From Myrica gale (Eukaryota; Streptophyta; Magnoliopsida; Fagales; Myricaceae): a stretch of DNA of 64,000 nucleotides. Under the pieces are notes generated by a model that saw only the letters and a list, made by a program, of their open reading frames with translations, was not told the DNA's origin and searched no databases. Each line of letters begins with the position of its first letter. Positions within the stretch are counted from its first letter, which is position 1. The stretch covers positions 2,991,001-3,055,000 of the forward strand of contig OZ005620.1 of NCBI GenBank assembly GCA_963930655.1, written 5' to 3'. Made by a program: the position numbers and the translations under genes. Positions 45,501 through 58,000 of this stretch are shown here, piece after piece.

Positions 45501-48500
45501 GAAATAGAAGGAAAGGGTTGTAAATCCTTGCCAGCGTCTTTTTTAGACAAATCTGCCAATGAACTGGTCCCAAACGTGAAGCTATTCTCTTCTTTGGAGA
45601 TGCTGTTTCCATTTGGATCCCCAGAAATAGGCAAAACATTGTTGGCATCCACGTCAATGACCTCAGAAACTGGTCCATTATTATTGGTGGACCCATTGAA
45701 TCCCTCCTCGATTGACGGCTTCACTAGCTCCTCATTTGCACTCTGAGAAAGCTCAGCAGTTCTTATAGTATCAGGGGAACTAGCAGATTTATCACAATTT
45801 CCAGAAGCACTTACACTTCGCAGACCACATAACTTATTTTGAGAGTCAGGCAAAACAGAAGACAAGGAACCTTCATCAAGTTTAAAAACATCACCTGCAA
45901 AATTAAATCCAGTACTTAGAATGAAAACATCAACAATGGAGAAAATATTGTAGAAGTTCGATATATTCCCAAGCATGAAAAAACCCATGACCTCCACCTC
46001 CACATTTCTATAGGGTGAGTGCCATTTGAGCCAGAGCTCATTGGCCTTTATATGTTGCTCTACCATCCAAAAAAAGAACCAGTAAACCGTGCAATTGTAA
46101 GCAAAACCTGTTAGGGTAAGAAAGATATTCAACCAACCAATATCAAATCTCAGACCCAACCCCATACATTAATACCAACACCAATGGAGAACAAAATGAA
46201 GGCCCATAATATAAACAGTACGGGTTAACATACACAAATTTGTTAATTCTTATAAATGGAAACAAACTATAACTCACTAGTGCAGTTTGGCATGGCAGTT
46301 AGCCTGGAGTTGTTATCTCCAGATTGTGAAGTAGTTTCACTGTCTTCCACACCTTTTTGGCCAGTGTCACAGCAAGATTCCTCCAATGGAAAAGGAACAG
46401 CTTGGGTGAGCATCACCTCACTGTTTCGCCTTGGTTTTGCATCTGTGAAAGAAATTATTTGGTAATATTAATCACTTGCAATCCCAAAAGAGTTGCATGG
46501 AGCATATTCCTCCAGGGGAAAGAACAATCGTCATCTACACCAACTAAGGACTGTAACGACAGACAAATGTATCTTATCTCATAAATCACTAGAAATGCAA
46601 CTAACAGACTTACAACAACTCGATACACTTATCGAAGACAGCAAAAGGTCAAAATCCATTAGAATGATTAAGGTGTGTGCAACATGACAAGTAAACAGTT
46701 GTGTGTCAGCAGCAAATAAACAAAAAACAAGCCATGACACTTGTGGCACCAATAAATGAAATGGTGAGAAATTGCTCTTTCTCGTCGCTTCATCTGGGCC
46801 ATGTAATTAGAACAAAGTTAAAAAATTCTCCAATTTCCAGTTGTAAGAAAAACTAATTGAACAGACTTATGGGAAGCACACAAAAAAAGACTGAAGAACT
46901 TCAAATCATTTTCAACACTAGATAATTACAAAACGGGGGGGAAAATAAATGTCAACGTTAATTACACATACCTGAAACTTTTGATGACATATTTTCACTA
47001 CTACCCCCTTTTACTGCTATATCAAATATAACAGAATGCATTTCCATCTCCCCAGTGCATTCCTGGTAAACTTCACTGGCAACTGCTGTTTGAGCTCCAC
47101 TCTGGCTCTCTGCATTAGAACTTTCTGGCAGAGGTAGAGATTGATCAACGGTGTCTCTCGAGAGCTGTACAGCAGAATCATAAGATGCATCTTTTTCAGT
47201 TTCAGAAAAGGAAACTGGCTCATTGTCCACTTTCGAAGATTCTATCGAAGCAGTAATTATTGCCTCTGTAGATAGTATACTTGCGGTTGGCTCCTTTTTA
47301 TCCGAGTGAGACAAATCCACAGCAGAAGAAGCTATCATTTGAACCTCTTCACAGCTAATAACTGCATCTGCAGTAACATCATTACCAGAAGGCAAGACAA
47401 CACCAGCAATTGGGTCACAAGATGACACCTTAGCATTTTCTAAGATAGCATTTGATGCTGCAAGAGGGGAAAAAAACACCTCAAAATGTGTAGATTTCAT
47501 GCATATGTTTAAGCATCCATCAACATTGGATGAGTTATGGTATACCTGATTCATTGCCACATGTTGCATCAAATTGTAGTTTTGAATCTATGCATTCATT
47601 TCCTGTACTACCTTCAAGAAAAGATGAGCTCCCAACTCCTTTATCAATGATAAGAGATCCACCAACCCCATAATCCACACTACTAGAATCACACGGCAGC
47701 TTTGTGCTTTCTTTTTCAATAACCGGCTCCTCCACATCACATTTCTGAGCATTTTCCTTCCCATAGATTTTCTCTTCTTCACATGTTTGAGTGGATTCAC
47801 TCCCCTTGGAAGACGACTTGTGGTCTTCAGCAATCAGATTTTCCCTGGAAACTCTACAAACATCATGAACAACCTCCAGAGATTTGGTCTCATGTGTTTC
47901 GCTCAGGAATTCAGCTGAAGAGCACACTGAAGTCACACTAGAAATTCCTCTCAAATGACTATTACTGTTTTCATTGCCTTCAATCATAGAAACTTTATTT
48001 TCTTCCATGGGTGTCAAAGATACTTCAGATTCACTTACTAAAACCTCATTATCTAAATGGCAGCTACTTTCTAACAAATCATCCTTCTCCACAACAGTTT
48101 CTTGCCCATATGTTAGAGACACCTTGGGATTGCTAACTACTACTGCATACCCCTCATTGCTACTACCATCTTTAGAGGCCAGTGGTGAGACCTCATGTTG
48201 GTTTATTTTAGATGGATCACATACCTCTGTAACTTTAGTCAAAACTACATTATCAAAGTTTCCAGCCTCATCAGGAATTCCAGAACCTACATCCTCTGAG
48301 CATCGTTCAACCATATGCAAGTGAGAATCACCATTGAGAACCAAATTAGAAATCTCCTCCACATTACTGATGCGACCTCCAACACGATTTCCTCCCTCCA
48401 CGGATTCTTCCTTCGAGGTCAAGCCAAGGTGCTCCAAATGGGCTCCATGTCCATCCAATTTTTTATTGTTCATGTCAGCCTCTTTGCTTAATACGTGAAA

Positions 48501-49430
48501 TTCCTCCTCTTGCCCGCTGTTTCCTGGTTGCAGTCTATCTGAATCCATATTGCTAATATCGACTACCTGATGTTGGACATCTTGATTGTTCACCTCATCA
48601 CCACTTGCAATTATGTTGCACGCATCAGGAACCACATTATCAACTTGCATTACGGAAGCAGAAGTATCTTCAAGTGCTCTGTCATACATATACTCATCAG
48701 CCAAAGTATCAACGTCTCTCCGGTTTCCATCATTCAATTTACCATCAGCAAGCAGACTTTCTCCCTTCACAGGCAAACCACTTGTTACACCCACAGCATT
48801 TGGATGCAGTTCAACTGATGTTCCATCCATGGGAAACTCATGTTCATGAGATTGTGAAGTATCTTCAACACAAGGCTGCTCCACAAGTATATCCCCCTTT
48901 AATCCAGAAAAGTTCTCAGGAACTTCATCCTGAGGTAATATCGACTGTAAATCCGTAACATCCCCTGTTTTAGGAAGAATGTTACCATCAAGAACAATAT
49001 TAGGCTCCATCTGCTTTTCTAAGCAACCCAATTCATCACATTCATCCAACTCCTTAACAATAGTTTGTCTGGGAATAATTTCTTCCTGGCCAACAGATTT
49101 TAATAGCATTTCAACAGATTCCGAGGATGTGGCCTCAGACCAAACATTGTTATGCCTTGCTATCGAGCAAGATTCTGCCGCACTTGAGCTAAACTCTATC
49201 CCACTACTTCCCTGAGAGAAATCTTCGATCCACCGGTTATCTTCGTTGCTTTCAATGCCAAGAAAAACTTCCGTTTCAACCAGACTATCAAATCTTAAGT
49301 GCCCCTGAAGGCTGTCATCAAACTCAAACTTGGGAAGCGCATATGGCCTTAAAACCAGTGGAAATTTTGTGCTTCCTTCACCAGCTAAATGAAGATTCTG
49401 AGTTTGAAAATCCTTGTCATCATAATCCAT
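36566..49430 (-). CDS. G2484-1-like Agenet (plant Tudor) domain protein
   Basis: Large nuclear-type protein homologous to Arabidopsis At4g17330 (G2484-1). Agenet domains are Tudor-like and often read modified histones; the exact role here is unknown. Fourteen exons join in frame: 49430-47546, 47457-46972, 46442-46278, 45894-45482, 45220-44745, 44371-44319, 44235-44128, 44046-42245, 42113-42005, 40658-40478, 39299-39232, 39121-39006, 38896-38012 and 36673-36566. They give about 2,284 residues. The start MDYDDKDFQTQNLHLAGEG is the family N-terminus. Residues about 1-1000 are acidic, Ser/Glu-rich and probably disordered. A block FVYGALIQGT...MISAFGGPDGGKSTWENVW is at about 1136-1175. An Ala-rich helix with a long Ala run is near 1510. 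The Agenet/Tudor pair at about 1796-1954 includes AAWFTANVLSLDDGKAYV, YNWSVGDRVDAWIRDSWWEG and LRASLVWKDGEWIDW. The C-terminus has PRRSNRRIQPTSRLLEGLQ. The last exon reads through a possible donor (GG|GTAAGA) to its stop. Confidence 0.9.
41031..41545. mobile_element. Inverted-repeat MITE in an Agenet-gene intron, split by a SINE
   Basis: The arms pair almost perfectly for 45 bp: GTCACTTTGAGCCCTTAAAC on the left, and the reverse complement of GTTTAAGGGCTCAAAGTGAC on the right. The match continues through TACAAATAGGGCC and toward the centre near 41150-41200 (AAAATCTGA/TCAGATTTT). Without the SINE it is about 300 bp. The outer ends and target duplication are blurred by A-rich flanks. It lies in the intron between 40659 and 42004. 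Confidence 0.7.
41323..41520 (-). mobile_element. tRNA-derived SINE with 17-bp target duplication
   Basis: About 198 bp, oriented on the minus strand. The head is ACCCCAAGGGCTTGGTGTGG, with a Pol III A-box-like TGGTGTGGTGG and a B box AGTTCGAGCCCC. The tail is a poly-A run (T run at 41323-41331 on the plus strand). The exact direct repeat GGGCTCAAAGTGACTTT is at 41306-41322 and 41521-41537. Internal Pol III boxes, a terminal A-run and a long target duplication together define a plant SINE. It landed in the right inverted repeat of the MITE at 41031-41545. Confidence 0.85.
41632..41871 (-). mobile_element. Possible LTR plus primer-binding site remnant
   Basis: On the minus strand TGGTATCAGAGCC (41644-41632) is the initiator-tRNA-Met primer-binding site used by many plant LTR elements. 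Two bases upstream the sequence ends ...TATGCA. About 220 bp further upstream it begins TGTCACGACC, so a 5' LTR of about 225 bp is possible. No 3' LTR, polypurine tract or coding frame was found. It lies in the same intron as the SINE. Confidence 0.4.
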
Positions 49431-52400
49431 GAGTGTATCCCTACAACCAAAAAAAGTGAGAAAGATAACCACAAAGGGAGATATAGAAATAGATCCCTTT
49501 ATGAACATTATACTGACCATATCCTCAAACTTCTAGAGATATCCTGCTACAGGGTAAGACAACATATAAAGTACATATGAAGTTATGTCACCATCCTTAC
49601 AATTTGACGCCCAAAAAAAGGACCAGAAATCCGAATTTTTTCCCTCATACACTAGTCAACAAAAATAAGTGAGACAATATTCCCTTCCTCAGTTATTCTT
49701 CTTCACTTATTGTGATATCAACAACTTGAATTACCACAATTACTTCAACACCTTAACAAATTCTCCACCCCCCTCTCTCTCTCTCTCTCTCCCTCCCTCC
49801 TTACAGGTCACAGAAGTAATCCCTAATTATGCCGAGTGCATAATAGAATAACAGTCTTTGCTCACTTTCCCCAAGACTTCAATGTCATCTTTATGCATTT
49901 GATAAAGAAGCAAGAATGTACTCAGAAAAAATCCTAAAAACAAACTGAACACAGAATTTATTGTATAGTCCAAACAATTCAACAGCGTAAGCCAAATGCT
50001 ACTATTGTGAAGTGAGAACAATACGGCCTAAATCAACTGGAAGGCAAAATGGTGAGGAACTTCCTATGACAGCCAGTAAAAACCACTAGAAATTATGTAG
50101 TAGTGCTGCACCGACAAAATTTTTGACTTCCAAAAGGACAAAGGATAAGGTTTCCAACAATAGGCAACAAGGGAGCCTAAGACACCATTTTGTTCAATTA
50201 TATCAGTACATGAATTGATAAGATCAATTCATCTTTGTCTTAAAAGGAGTCAAAGGACTATATAATTTTGTCTCTTTTAGACGTAGAAATTACAATGGGA
50301 ACCATTTATCAATTATACAGGCATCTTCCTACTTCTAGGAAAATGTATGGAGGAAGGTAGTCATTTGCCGGATCATGTATACAAGAGATCCCCAAGCCAC
50401 AGAAGACAACCTAGAACCAGTAAATCCTATAAATCATTGAAATATCAAAAACTACTCATCATATAAACTGCATGCCAAATTGATCCAAAACTGCAAGTGG
50501 AAATTAAAAGGTAAATCATCTGTACGCACCTGACATTTTTTATGCATGCTGAGCTACTGATCTCAAATAAAAAAGCAAATATCCTTATGTTATAATCAAG
50601 GTTAATGGCAATGCTCATTGAGAAAGTAATAAAAAAAACCTCAAGTTACAAGGACGCTAAAACAATCAAGATATAAGATTTAAACTCCTAATATTTTTTA
50701 GGAAACCTAAAATCCTGATACAAAGCACCAAAAAGGGAAGCAACCCAAATAAACATGACGCAGGGGGGGGGGGAGAGGAAACAACACAACAAACCCTGAG
50801 ATCCAAGGAGGTGCAACATTTTGCTGGAAAGTGTAACATCTTGCCGGCAAGAACTTCATGGTACGTACCGTAATACATGCCAAAGATCCAAAAACTCAAC
50901 TTTCTACACCTTAAGCATAGGACTTTTCTAATTACAAGTCAAAAGGAGGTTTCACCATTAAACACTATCAGTGATCACATAGTGAGTTTATCAGAATTCA
51001 GAATAAAGATACTGCACATGTCAAAATGAGTGCAGGACCCATTCACACATATCAAGAGATGGGTATGGCACCATCTAATAGATGAATTCGCAAAGTACAA
51101 GGGAAACATATTCTTTGTTAGTTTGAATCCCTATCTTGATATATTATCAACAGGAAGGAATTTGTCAAAACAATAAAGAAAGAGTTAACTTAAAATATGT
51201 TTTGGTAACTTATCTAACACCCCAGTTGCGCACTATCTTTTTGCCTTCTTTGTTTCCTAAATTGCTATCGCATCCTCTTGCAGTAAGCTAGAGCAATACA
51301 TTTCGAATGTAAAGTTAGGTTGCCAGGTAGATGTGAACGTGGCATCTTTTCATTGGTTCACCAAAACATAGCAATTTTGACCAAACTCTAAGCATAACTT
51401 TTCACACAATAAAAAATTACATTTACCATCCTAAGTTATCACCACATCCTCAAACACACCATCAACCTACCACCCGTTGCGACCCACCCCTTAAATCCAA
51501 GTTTCTGTGCTGAATAGTTCTTCAATTACATTCACCATCATCTTGAACAAAAATGTATGAAAAATCAAATAAATGCCCAAAATATACAACAATCCAAAAC
51601 ATAGGGAGTAGTTTTGTTATTCCATATGTTTCCCCCTCCCGGATGATAGCTAAATTCAATGTAGGGGGCAACTCACACTAGAATCTTGGATTAAAGGGAT
51701 GAGTTGAAAAAAGTTCGTGGACGAGTTGCAACAAGATGTAATTTGGCACTGTTTGAAAATAAGGTAGTAGTTTAAACTAGTAAAGAGCAATTCACTCTTT
51801 TTCAAAAGTTGAGGAGGTAAAGTTCGATGGAACCACAGAAACGTAAACTGTGAACTGTCCTAAAAGACAATATCCATCTTGGACATACTAAGTCATATAG
51901 AACTCCATCATCATCTTGGATGCCCTAACTGACATAGAACTTGCTCAAAGGAAAAGAAAAAATAATAACAAGAATTTTAGCAACATCCCAAAACAAGAAA
52001 GGTCGTCTGTTACAAACTCTTAATGCTTCCCCCAAATCCCAAGATTTACAGGTCATTTACTCACATCTAAGAAGCCTGCCAAAGTGCAAGACTTACTCAT
52101 AGGTTATATTGAACAATAAGATCTATATCTGTAGCATGCAGATGTAAGTTACTAAGAAGGGGCAAGTTGGGGTATTCACTCGTCCTACATGAGAAAGCAA
52201 GTAGAGAGATTCAAGCTACACTTAAAAATCTTTAATGTAGGAACTTACAGAAAGCTGGCCAGATAGCATCCGACTAAATGTTGAGAGTAGTGCCATGTAT
52301 AAAAGCACACCTTACAAATTTATGGGACGTTTAATTCCTACTAAAGTTTGACGTGCATGCAAAAAGGATTAAACTCTCCGTTTATCTAATCCTGTGATGC

Positions 52401-53151
52401 TGTAGTTTTATTGCTACTTAAGTTTGATATGCATCCTCGAGTACTAAACCAGCAAACCTGTACCTCTTCTCCATTGACTAATGAAAAGTCTCTCATCTAC
52501 CAACAGACCTAAAACCCATTTCTCAAACCCGCAATACACGCACATATCCTCAACTACAACCAAAACACTACCCAAAAGAGATATACACAAACACCTGAAA
52601 TACTTCTTCAATCAATTTAGATAATAGTAAACATTGCTGTTTCGCACTAAGTACCTAGTCAAACCACAAATAAAATGAACTGTATAAGTGTCATAACAAA
52701 ATAAACCCTGTCACTTTAAGAAATGTAGGAAATGAACAGTACCAGAACAAGTAAGTCTAGAGACGCTACCTCCCTCCATCCGGTGACGAAATCCGGCCCG
52801 TTTGATCTCTCAACTGCTCCACAATCATACAGTCATCTACTCCTCCAAACAAGAATCCCTATTGGTCAGTCTTTCAACACCCACAACCAGACACAAAACG
52901 AAAACCTAACAAAAGCGAGACCCATAGTCGCCGGTGACTGTGTACTTACCGGAGTCTGAGATTCCTGCCAATCGAATTAGGGTTCCGGCGAATAGACGGC
53001 GGGAGAGAGAAAAACAGAACAGAGGCAGAAAGACAGAGACGGAAAGAGGAAAAGAGTGCGGTACCTTCGCTGAGTTACTCTGCTTTTGTTTTCTTCGTTT
53101 GGAGAACTGGCACTTGTTTGTCTGTCTAGGTAGAGGAAAAAACCGTGTGAT
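49431..53151 (-). other. 5' leader and long leader intron of the Agenet gene
   Basis: An acceptor (TTGGTTGTAG) lies about 10 bases upstream of the ATG at 49430. A strong donor, CCG|GTAAGTAC, lies at 52950-52949. The leader exon would therefore be about 52951-53151, GA-rich, followed by a 3.5-kb leader intron. No coding exon was seen in 49442-52950. It holds only AT-rich DNA, a CT repeat (about 49773-49795) and a G run (50763-50773). Introns in leaders of large plant genes often raise expression; that is not testable here. Confidence 0.5.
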
Positions 53152-55099
53152 GGCGACCGAATTTTGAAAAATTAGAGTGGGGGCAGTAGTAAATTCTTGC
53201 TATGATCCGACGGGTGGAAGCGTTACGATTCGGAAGACACAAGTATCCCCGGTTTAACATGGGTCACCAGCGGCCGTGAATTTTTAGGTGACAGGCCGTC
53301 TCCTATGATTTCACTGTATGCATACGGCGCTACACAGCAATGGGTGAAGATCCTACCAAATTGTCGTAATCTAACGGTGATAACGAGTCCTTGATCGGAG
53401 GAGACGAAGGAGTGCTGTGACACTAGGGTGAATAGATTTGACATAATTTCTTAAAGGGCGTTCGTTTGGTTGAACACGTGGCATGCGGCTGTTAGATTGG
53501 GTCAGAGCAGTACTACATGGCTCTTATCTAGGAACGAAAAGCTGAGCACTCGATAAGGCTATTTTTTGACCGTCAGATCAGGGTAAGGGTGCCACAGTAC
53601 GCTTGGATGAGCAACGAAACCAGAGGCCCCGCGAGCCTCGACATTATATAATTAAGTGCTAATTACCGGCACAGTTTCTCCGTTTTTTATTTTTTTGCCC
53701 TCTTGGGTTAAAATATCGGCTCCGATCGAATTGCACTAATAATTTATATAGTCAAGCACATGTGCGTGACACGTGGTAATGAAGTAGACGAAGGGCTGCT
53801 GACCATTTGCTAGCGGCCTGGAGGGTAAATAGCATTTGTGTAAAATTTTAATAAAATTTTATTTTTATAAAATATATTTCAAAATTTTACCATAACTTTT
53901 ATCACTCATATATCATTTTTAATACACTATTTCTTAACAAAATTTTACTAAAATTTTATAATCAAACACTATAAAGAGAACAAGAGTGTGTGGCTATCAT
54001 ATCACTCTTGTTCGCACGTGTCCTTTCTTACACAATTGAAATGATGTTCCTTTAGAATAAATTTGTAGGATTATGATAAAATTGTGAATATTTATGTAAT
54101 ATTAAAGTTGTATTTGCATGTGTGCAGAAGTTTTAAAAACGATTGATATTTGTGAAAAAGTAAAAAAAATGTTGTATTAGAATACGTGTGTTTTGTGATA
54201 TTCAACATGTAAATATAAAAGTATAATGCAAATCCTAAAAAACATACCATCAATCGAACATACCATGAGATTGTTCACACTTTTCACAATGTATTTATAC
54301 TATTGCCGCCTCTAGAGCCTCAACTTTAAAACGGAACCAATTTAGTTAGCAAATACAAAATGGAGAAACGAGAATGAAAATATTTTATGGGTCTCCCGCT
54401 GTCTCCTGCTTCAGACTCTTTTTTCATCGAACAATTTTGCTGTTAATTGAAGCTGTGTCACCAAAAATTCTAAGAAAATATTAAATCGAGTCAGCTATAT
54501 TGTTTTTTGCACTTAAAAAGAAAAAAAGATAGAGAGGCTGCCCTTTTTCTTCTTTACTGTTGGCAGGTGTGCATTAGATACTGACTAACCGGCGCAGTAG
54601 ATACAACTGCTTCAAGTCTACAACATTAATTTTCGGTCTGGCCTTGTTGGCTAGAGGGACTGCGAAGTTGGACTTCTCTGAATTACTGCCGTACTGTTAG
54701 AGACCAAAATAGAGTACAGCTTCATCAGCATATGAAGAGCTGGGCATTTGATCCAAAGACATTAAGAAAAGCCTAATTTTACAATAATTAAAAGGGAAGA
54801 CTTGATGATATTATATTGAAGTCTTTTTACACGAAGAGGTCAAAGTCAGTACTATTTTATGGAATTGCAATGTCAAGCTTGTAGGACTAGAAGTCAGCAG
54901 AAGGGCAGGCAGTATTTCAGATTAGATTACAAGGGCCCAATAGAAAGTGGTAAAAACTTTGGACCGCGTGGAATGGTAGCAACAATCACGTTGGCGACGA
55001 AAATGGATTAGTGGGAAGTACCCAGTTGTGATTTCCCTGCTCTCTCGGTCTAGCAATGCTGAATGGTTCATTGGCTACAGAGAAACATCCTCACACCCA
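53152..55099. other. Intergenic, promoter side of the Agenet gene and 3' side of the DUF547 gene
   Basis: No gene recognised. 53820-53985 is AT-rich with ends GCATTTGTGTAAAATTTTAA and, in reverse complement, TATAGTGTTTGATTATAAAA. It looks like a worn Tourist-type MITE of the family at 28176. The stretch just left of 55100 is the probable 3' UTR of the DUF547 gene. Confidence 0.4.
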
Positions 55100-58000
55100 T
55101 CATGGCTTCTCTGTTAGATCCTTGGAGAATGCATACCGAAACCTTGAACTATAAGGCAACCACTCTATGATCTGAGATACCTTCTTGCTAGGTTTACGAT
55201 CGATGCATTTCTGAATTGAATCTTGTAGCTTCTTGTCAACGTTTTGTGTGACCCATGTGAGGAGATTATCTGAGCTGAGAGATGCTTCCCTTGCATATCT
55301 CTCGAGCACCTTTGGTAGGAAAACTTTCATCGATTTCTTCACGACTATATTTGCTTGAAAAAACTCTCTTTTTGCCAGTTCCAATTCCTCTCTGACATTT
55401 GGTGCTGTGTAGAACCTTAGCTATACAAAACAAGCAAGCTCTTAATCAACTGTGAGCAATATATCAAGATATGGATGAAGTTGGCAGTAACACCAAGGAA
55501 ACACGACTCCCAATCAAAGCAAATTACAAAACGTTATTCCATCATTTAAGTGGTTGCCAAAAGCGCTTAGAAAAAGAAAATTTGTGGTTGCCAAAAGCAG
55601 CAAAACCTTTTGGTAGAAAATAAAAAGGTGAGTGAAGGAGTTGAAGGGGAACATCTTAGTAAAACTGCATGCCCAGGACAGTTTCTTTCCTAAAAGCCCA
55701 ATAATACAAACCAGAAAAGAGGTGAAGTTCATTTGCATGTCATATCAGAGCACATGCCGGGATCGGTTACTATGCTTTGCGATATAGTGTTGAGGGTTCT
55801 AAGCAATGACTCATATTTATTATTTAAACTTTAATGGCTGAAATTTAGCCATGTCAATTAAAATTTTTAACCCAAGCCCGACCTGTTTACCCATCCATTC
55901 AGTTGTGACCCACTTGCGTAGAAAGACAAATGCCTATGAGAAAAAAAACCCAAATTTTCGTCTTCCTCGCCAGAAAACCCTCATTTTCATCTCACCTGAT
56001 CTGTAAGTTAGCTGTGTAACTATGTTCCTCGCCTTGCTTTCCGCTTGTAGAATTTAATTCTAAAAGCAAATATAAGCAATACTGCATTGATATTATTTAT
56101 TAATTTCTGTCTTAATTATTATAACCATGGACTGGCATGGTTAGTCATTTTCTTCAAATAACTGCCGGAGATGAGAGCGCTGGGTAGACAATTTGTAAGG
56201 GAAAAAGAACAATTTGTACAGTAAAGCCTACCTTCTTGAACCCCCTTCGCGGCTTTGAAACCTATGAAACTGACCTTGTTTTCACACCCAACTATGCATT
56301 AAGCTACAAGAAAAAATTCTATAGCTATCTACTCCAAAAAAAAAGGAAGGAACTGCAAAGGGGAGTTTCAGTGGATGAGGTAGGGTGGAGCCACATCAAA
56401 ATTTAGAGATGAGGTAGGGTGGAACTACCAGGTTTTCTCCATATCCTAATTTGAACCTTCTCTCTGAAATGACCATAACTTTCCTGCAACATAGCTGCAA
56501 AAACACTACCCCATGCACCTGCCCCAACACCAACAATCCTCAGTGGATCATAATCAGCTTTTCCTATAAGGCGACGAAGCCCATCGACCTTCTCTTCTAA
56601 AGCAACATGTGGATGCAGAATTGGCATATTAGAGTCATTATAGTTCATTACTTCACTGGTTCCAACCATCTTCTTCGCCAATTTTACTGAGCTCAAGGTA
56701 TTCAACACTAAATTCCAAAGAGAGACCACAAAATATGCTTACGAGCAACAACCTTTTTGTAAAATTCTTTCAAACTGCAAACTCAACTTAACAGCCTCCA
56801 AGCCTCTGATTGTAAACAAATTTACAAGCAACCACACAAATCAAAATCAGCAAATCACCTACACAGCAACTACAAGAACAAAGAATTTACAGGCGAGCTT
56901 TTCACGAATGTAAGGCCATCTATGATCTAGTAATTAGAATATTTTAATGGAAATAGTTCTTGAAATCAAGACAAACAACTGTTTTCCTACAATGACAGCA
57001 TAACAATCCCTCTTTGTAAAAAAATAAATAAATGCACAGAAATAGCAGCTTATTACCGAACCCAAGGCTGCCCAAATGAAATTGCGCGACGAAATCTGGC
57101 GAGGAGCTGCAGAGACGAAAATCTGGGTTTTCTGGCGAGGAAGACAAGGAGGAAGACGAAAATCTGGGTTTTTTTCTCATTCGCATTTGTCTTTCTATGC
57201 GGGTGGGTCACAACTGAATGAGTGGGTAAACGGGTCAAGTTTGGGTAAAAAAATTTAATTGATATGGCTAAATCTCAGCCATTAAAGTTTAAAGAGTAAA
57301 TCTGAGCCATTGCTCAGTAAACTCAACACCATATCGCAAAGCATAGTAACTGATCCCAGAAAATGCCATCCATCGTGTTGACAAACACTAAAACTGCTCC
57401 ACCAATTTTACCGCACTAAGAATAAAGCATAAATGCTACAAAGTAACATTTACATTTACCAAATAAAATTTAGATGAAGACACTAATTGAACCTAAAATG
57501 TTTAAACTACCGGAGCGGTAGTTGACTCCTGATACCCTCATAAAACTAATGGATGCTTTCAATTTCAAAGTGACATGCCAATACCTGATAATCAACTGAT
57601 TCAACATGGATGAATGCCGTGAACACATTTATTTAGAGCTAATGAACTTTTTTTGGCCAAGAGAGACTTCATATTTGTTCAAATTTCAAAAGACACTGTA
57701 TAACATGTGAAGACTCAAGAACTGGTAATACTACAATATTACCACTACTGACTGATAGTCTTTCATTAAAATAATATCGAGATTCCATTGTCATGCAAAA
57801 AGAGTACCAGAATTGAGAAGTTACCACAGGATCAGAAAAAGCTCCAGTACAGAGGGCAAAGCAGACAAGGGGTTGGGAAATTGGATGACACAATTTTGAG
57901 CTGAGTTGTCTTTCTTCACTGGATTTTTTTCTCAGGGCAGTGGAAAGGATGATTTCTAGCCACTGCAATGTAATTTATTACAAGTAAGAGTGAGCATAAT

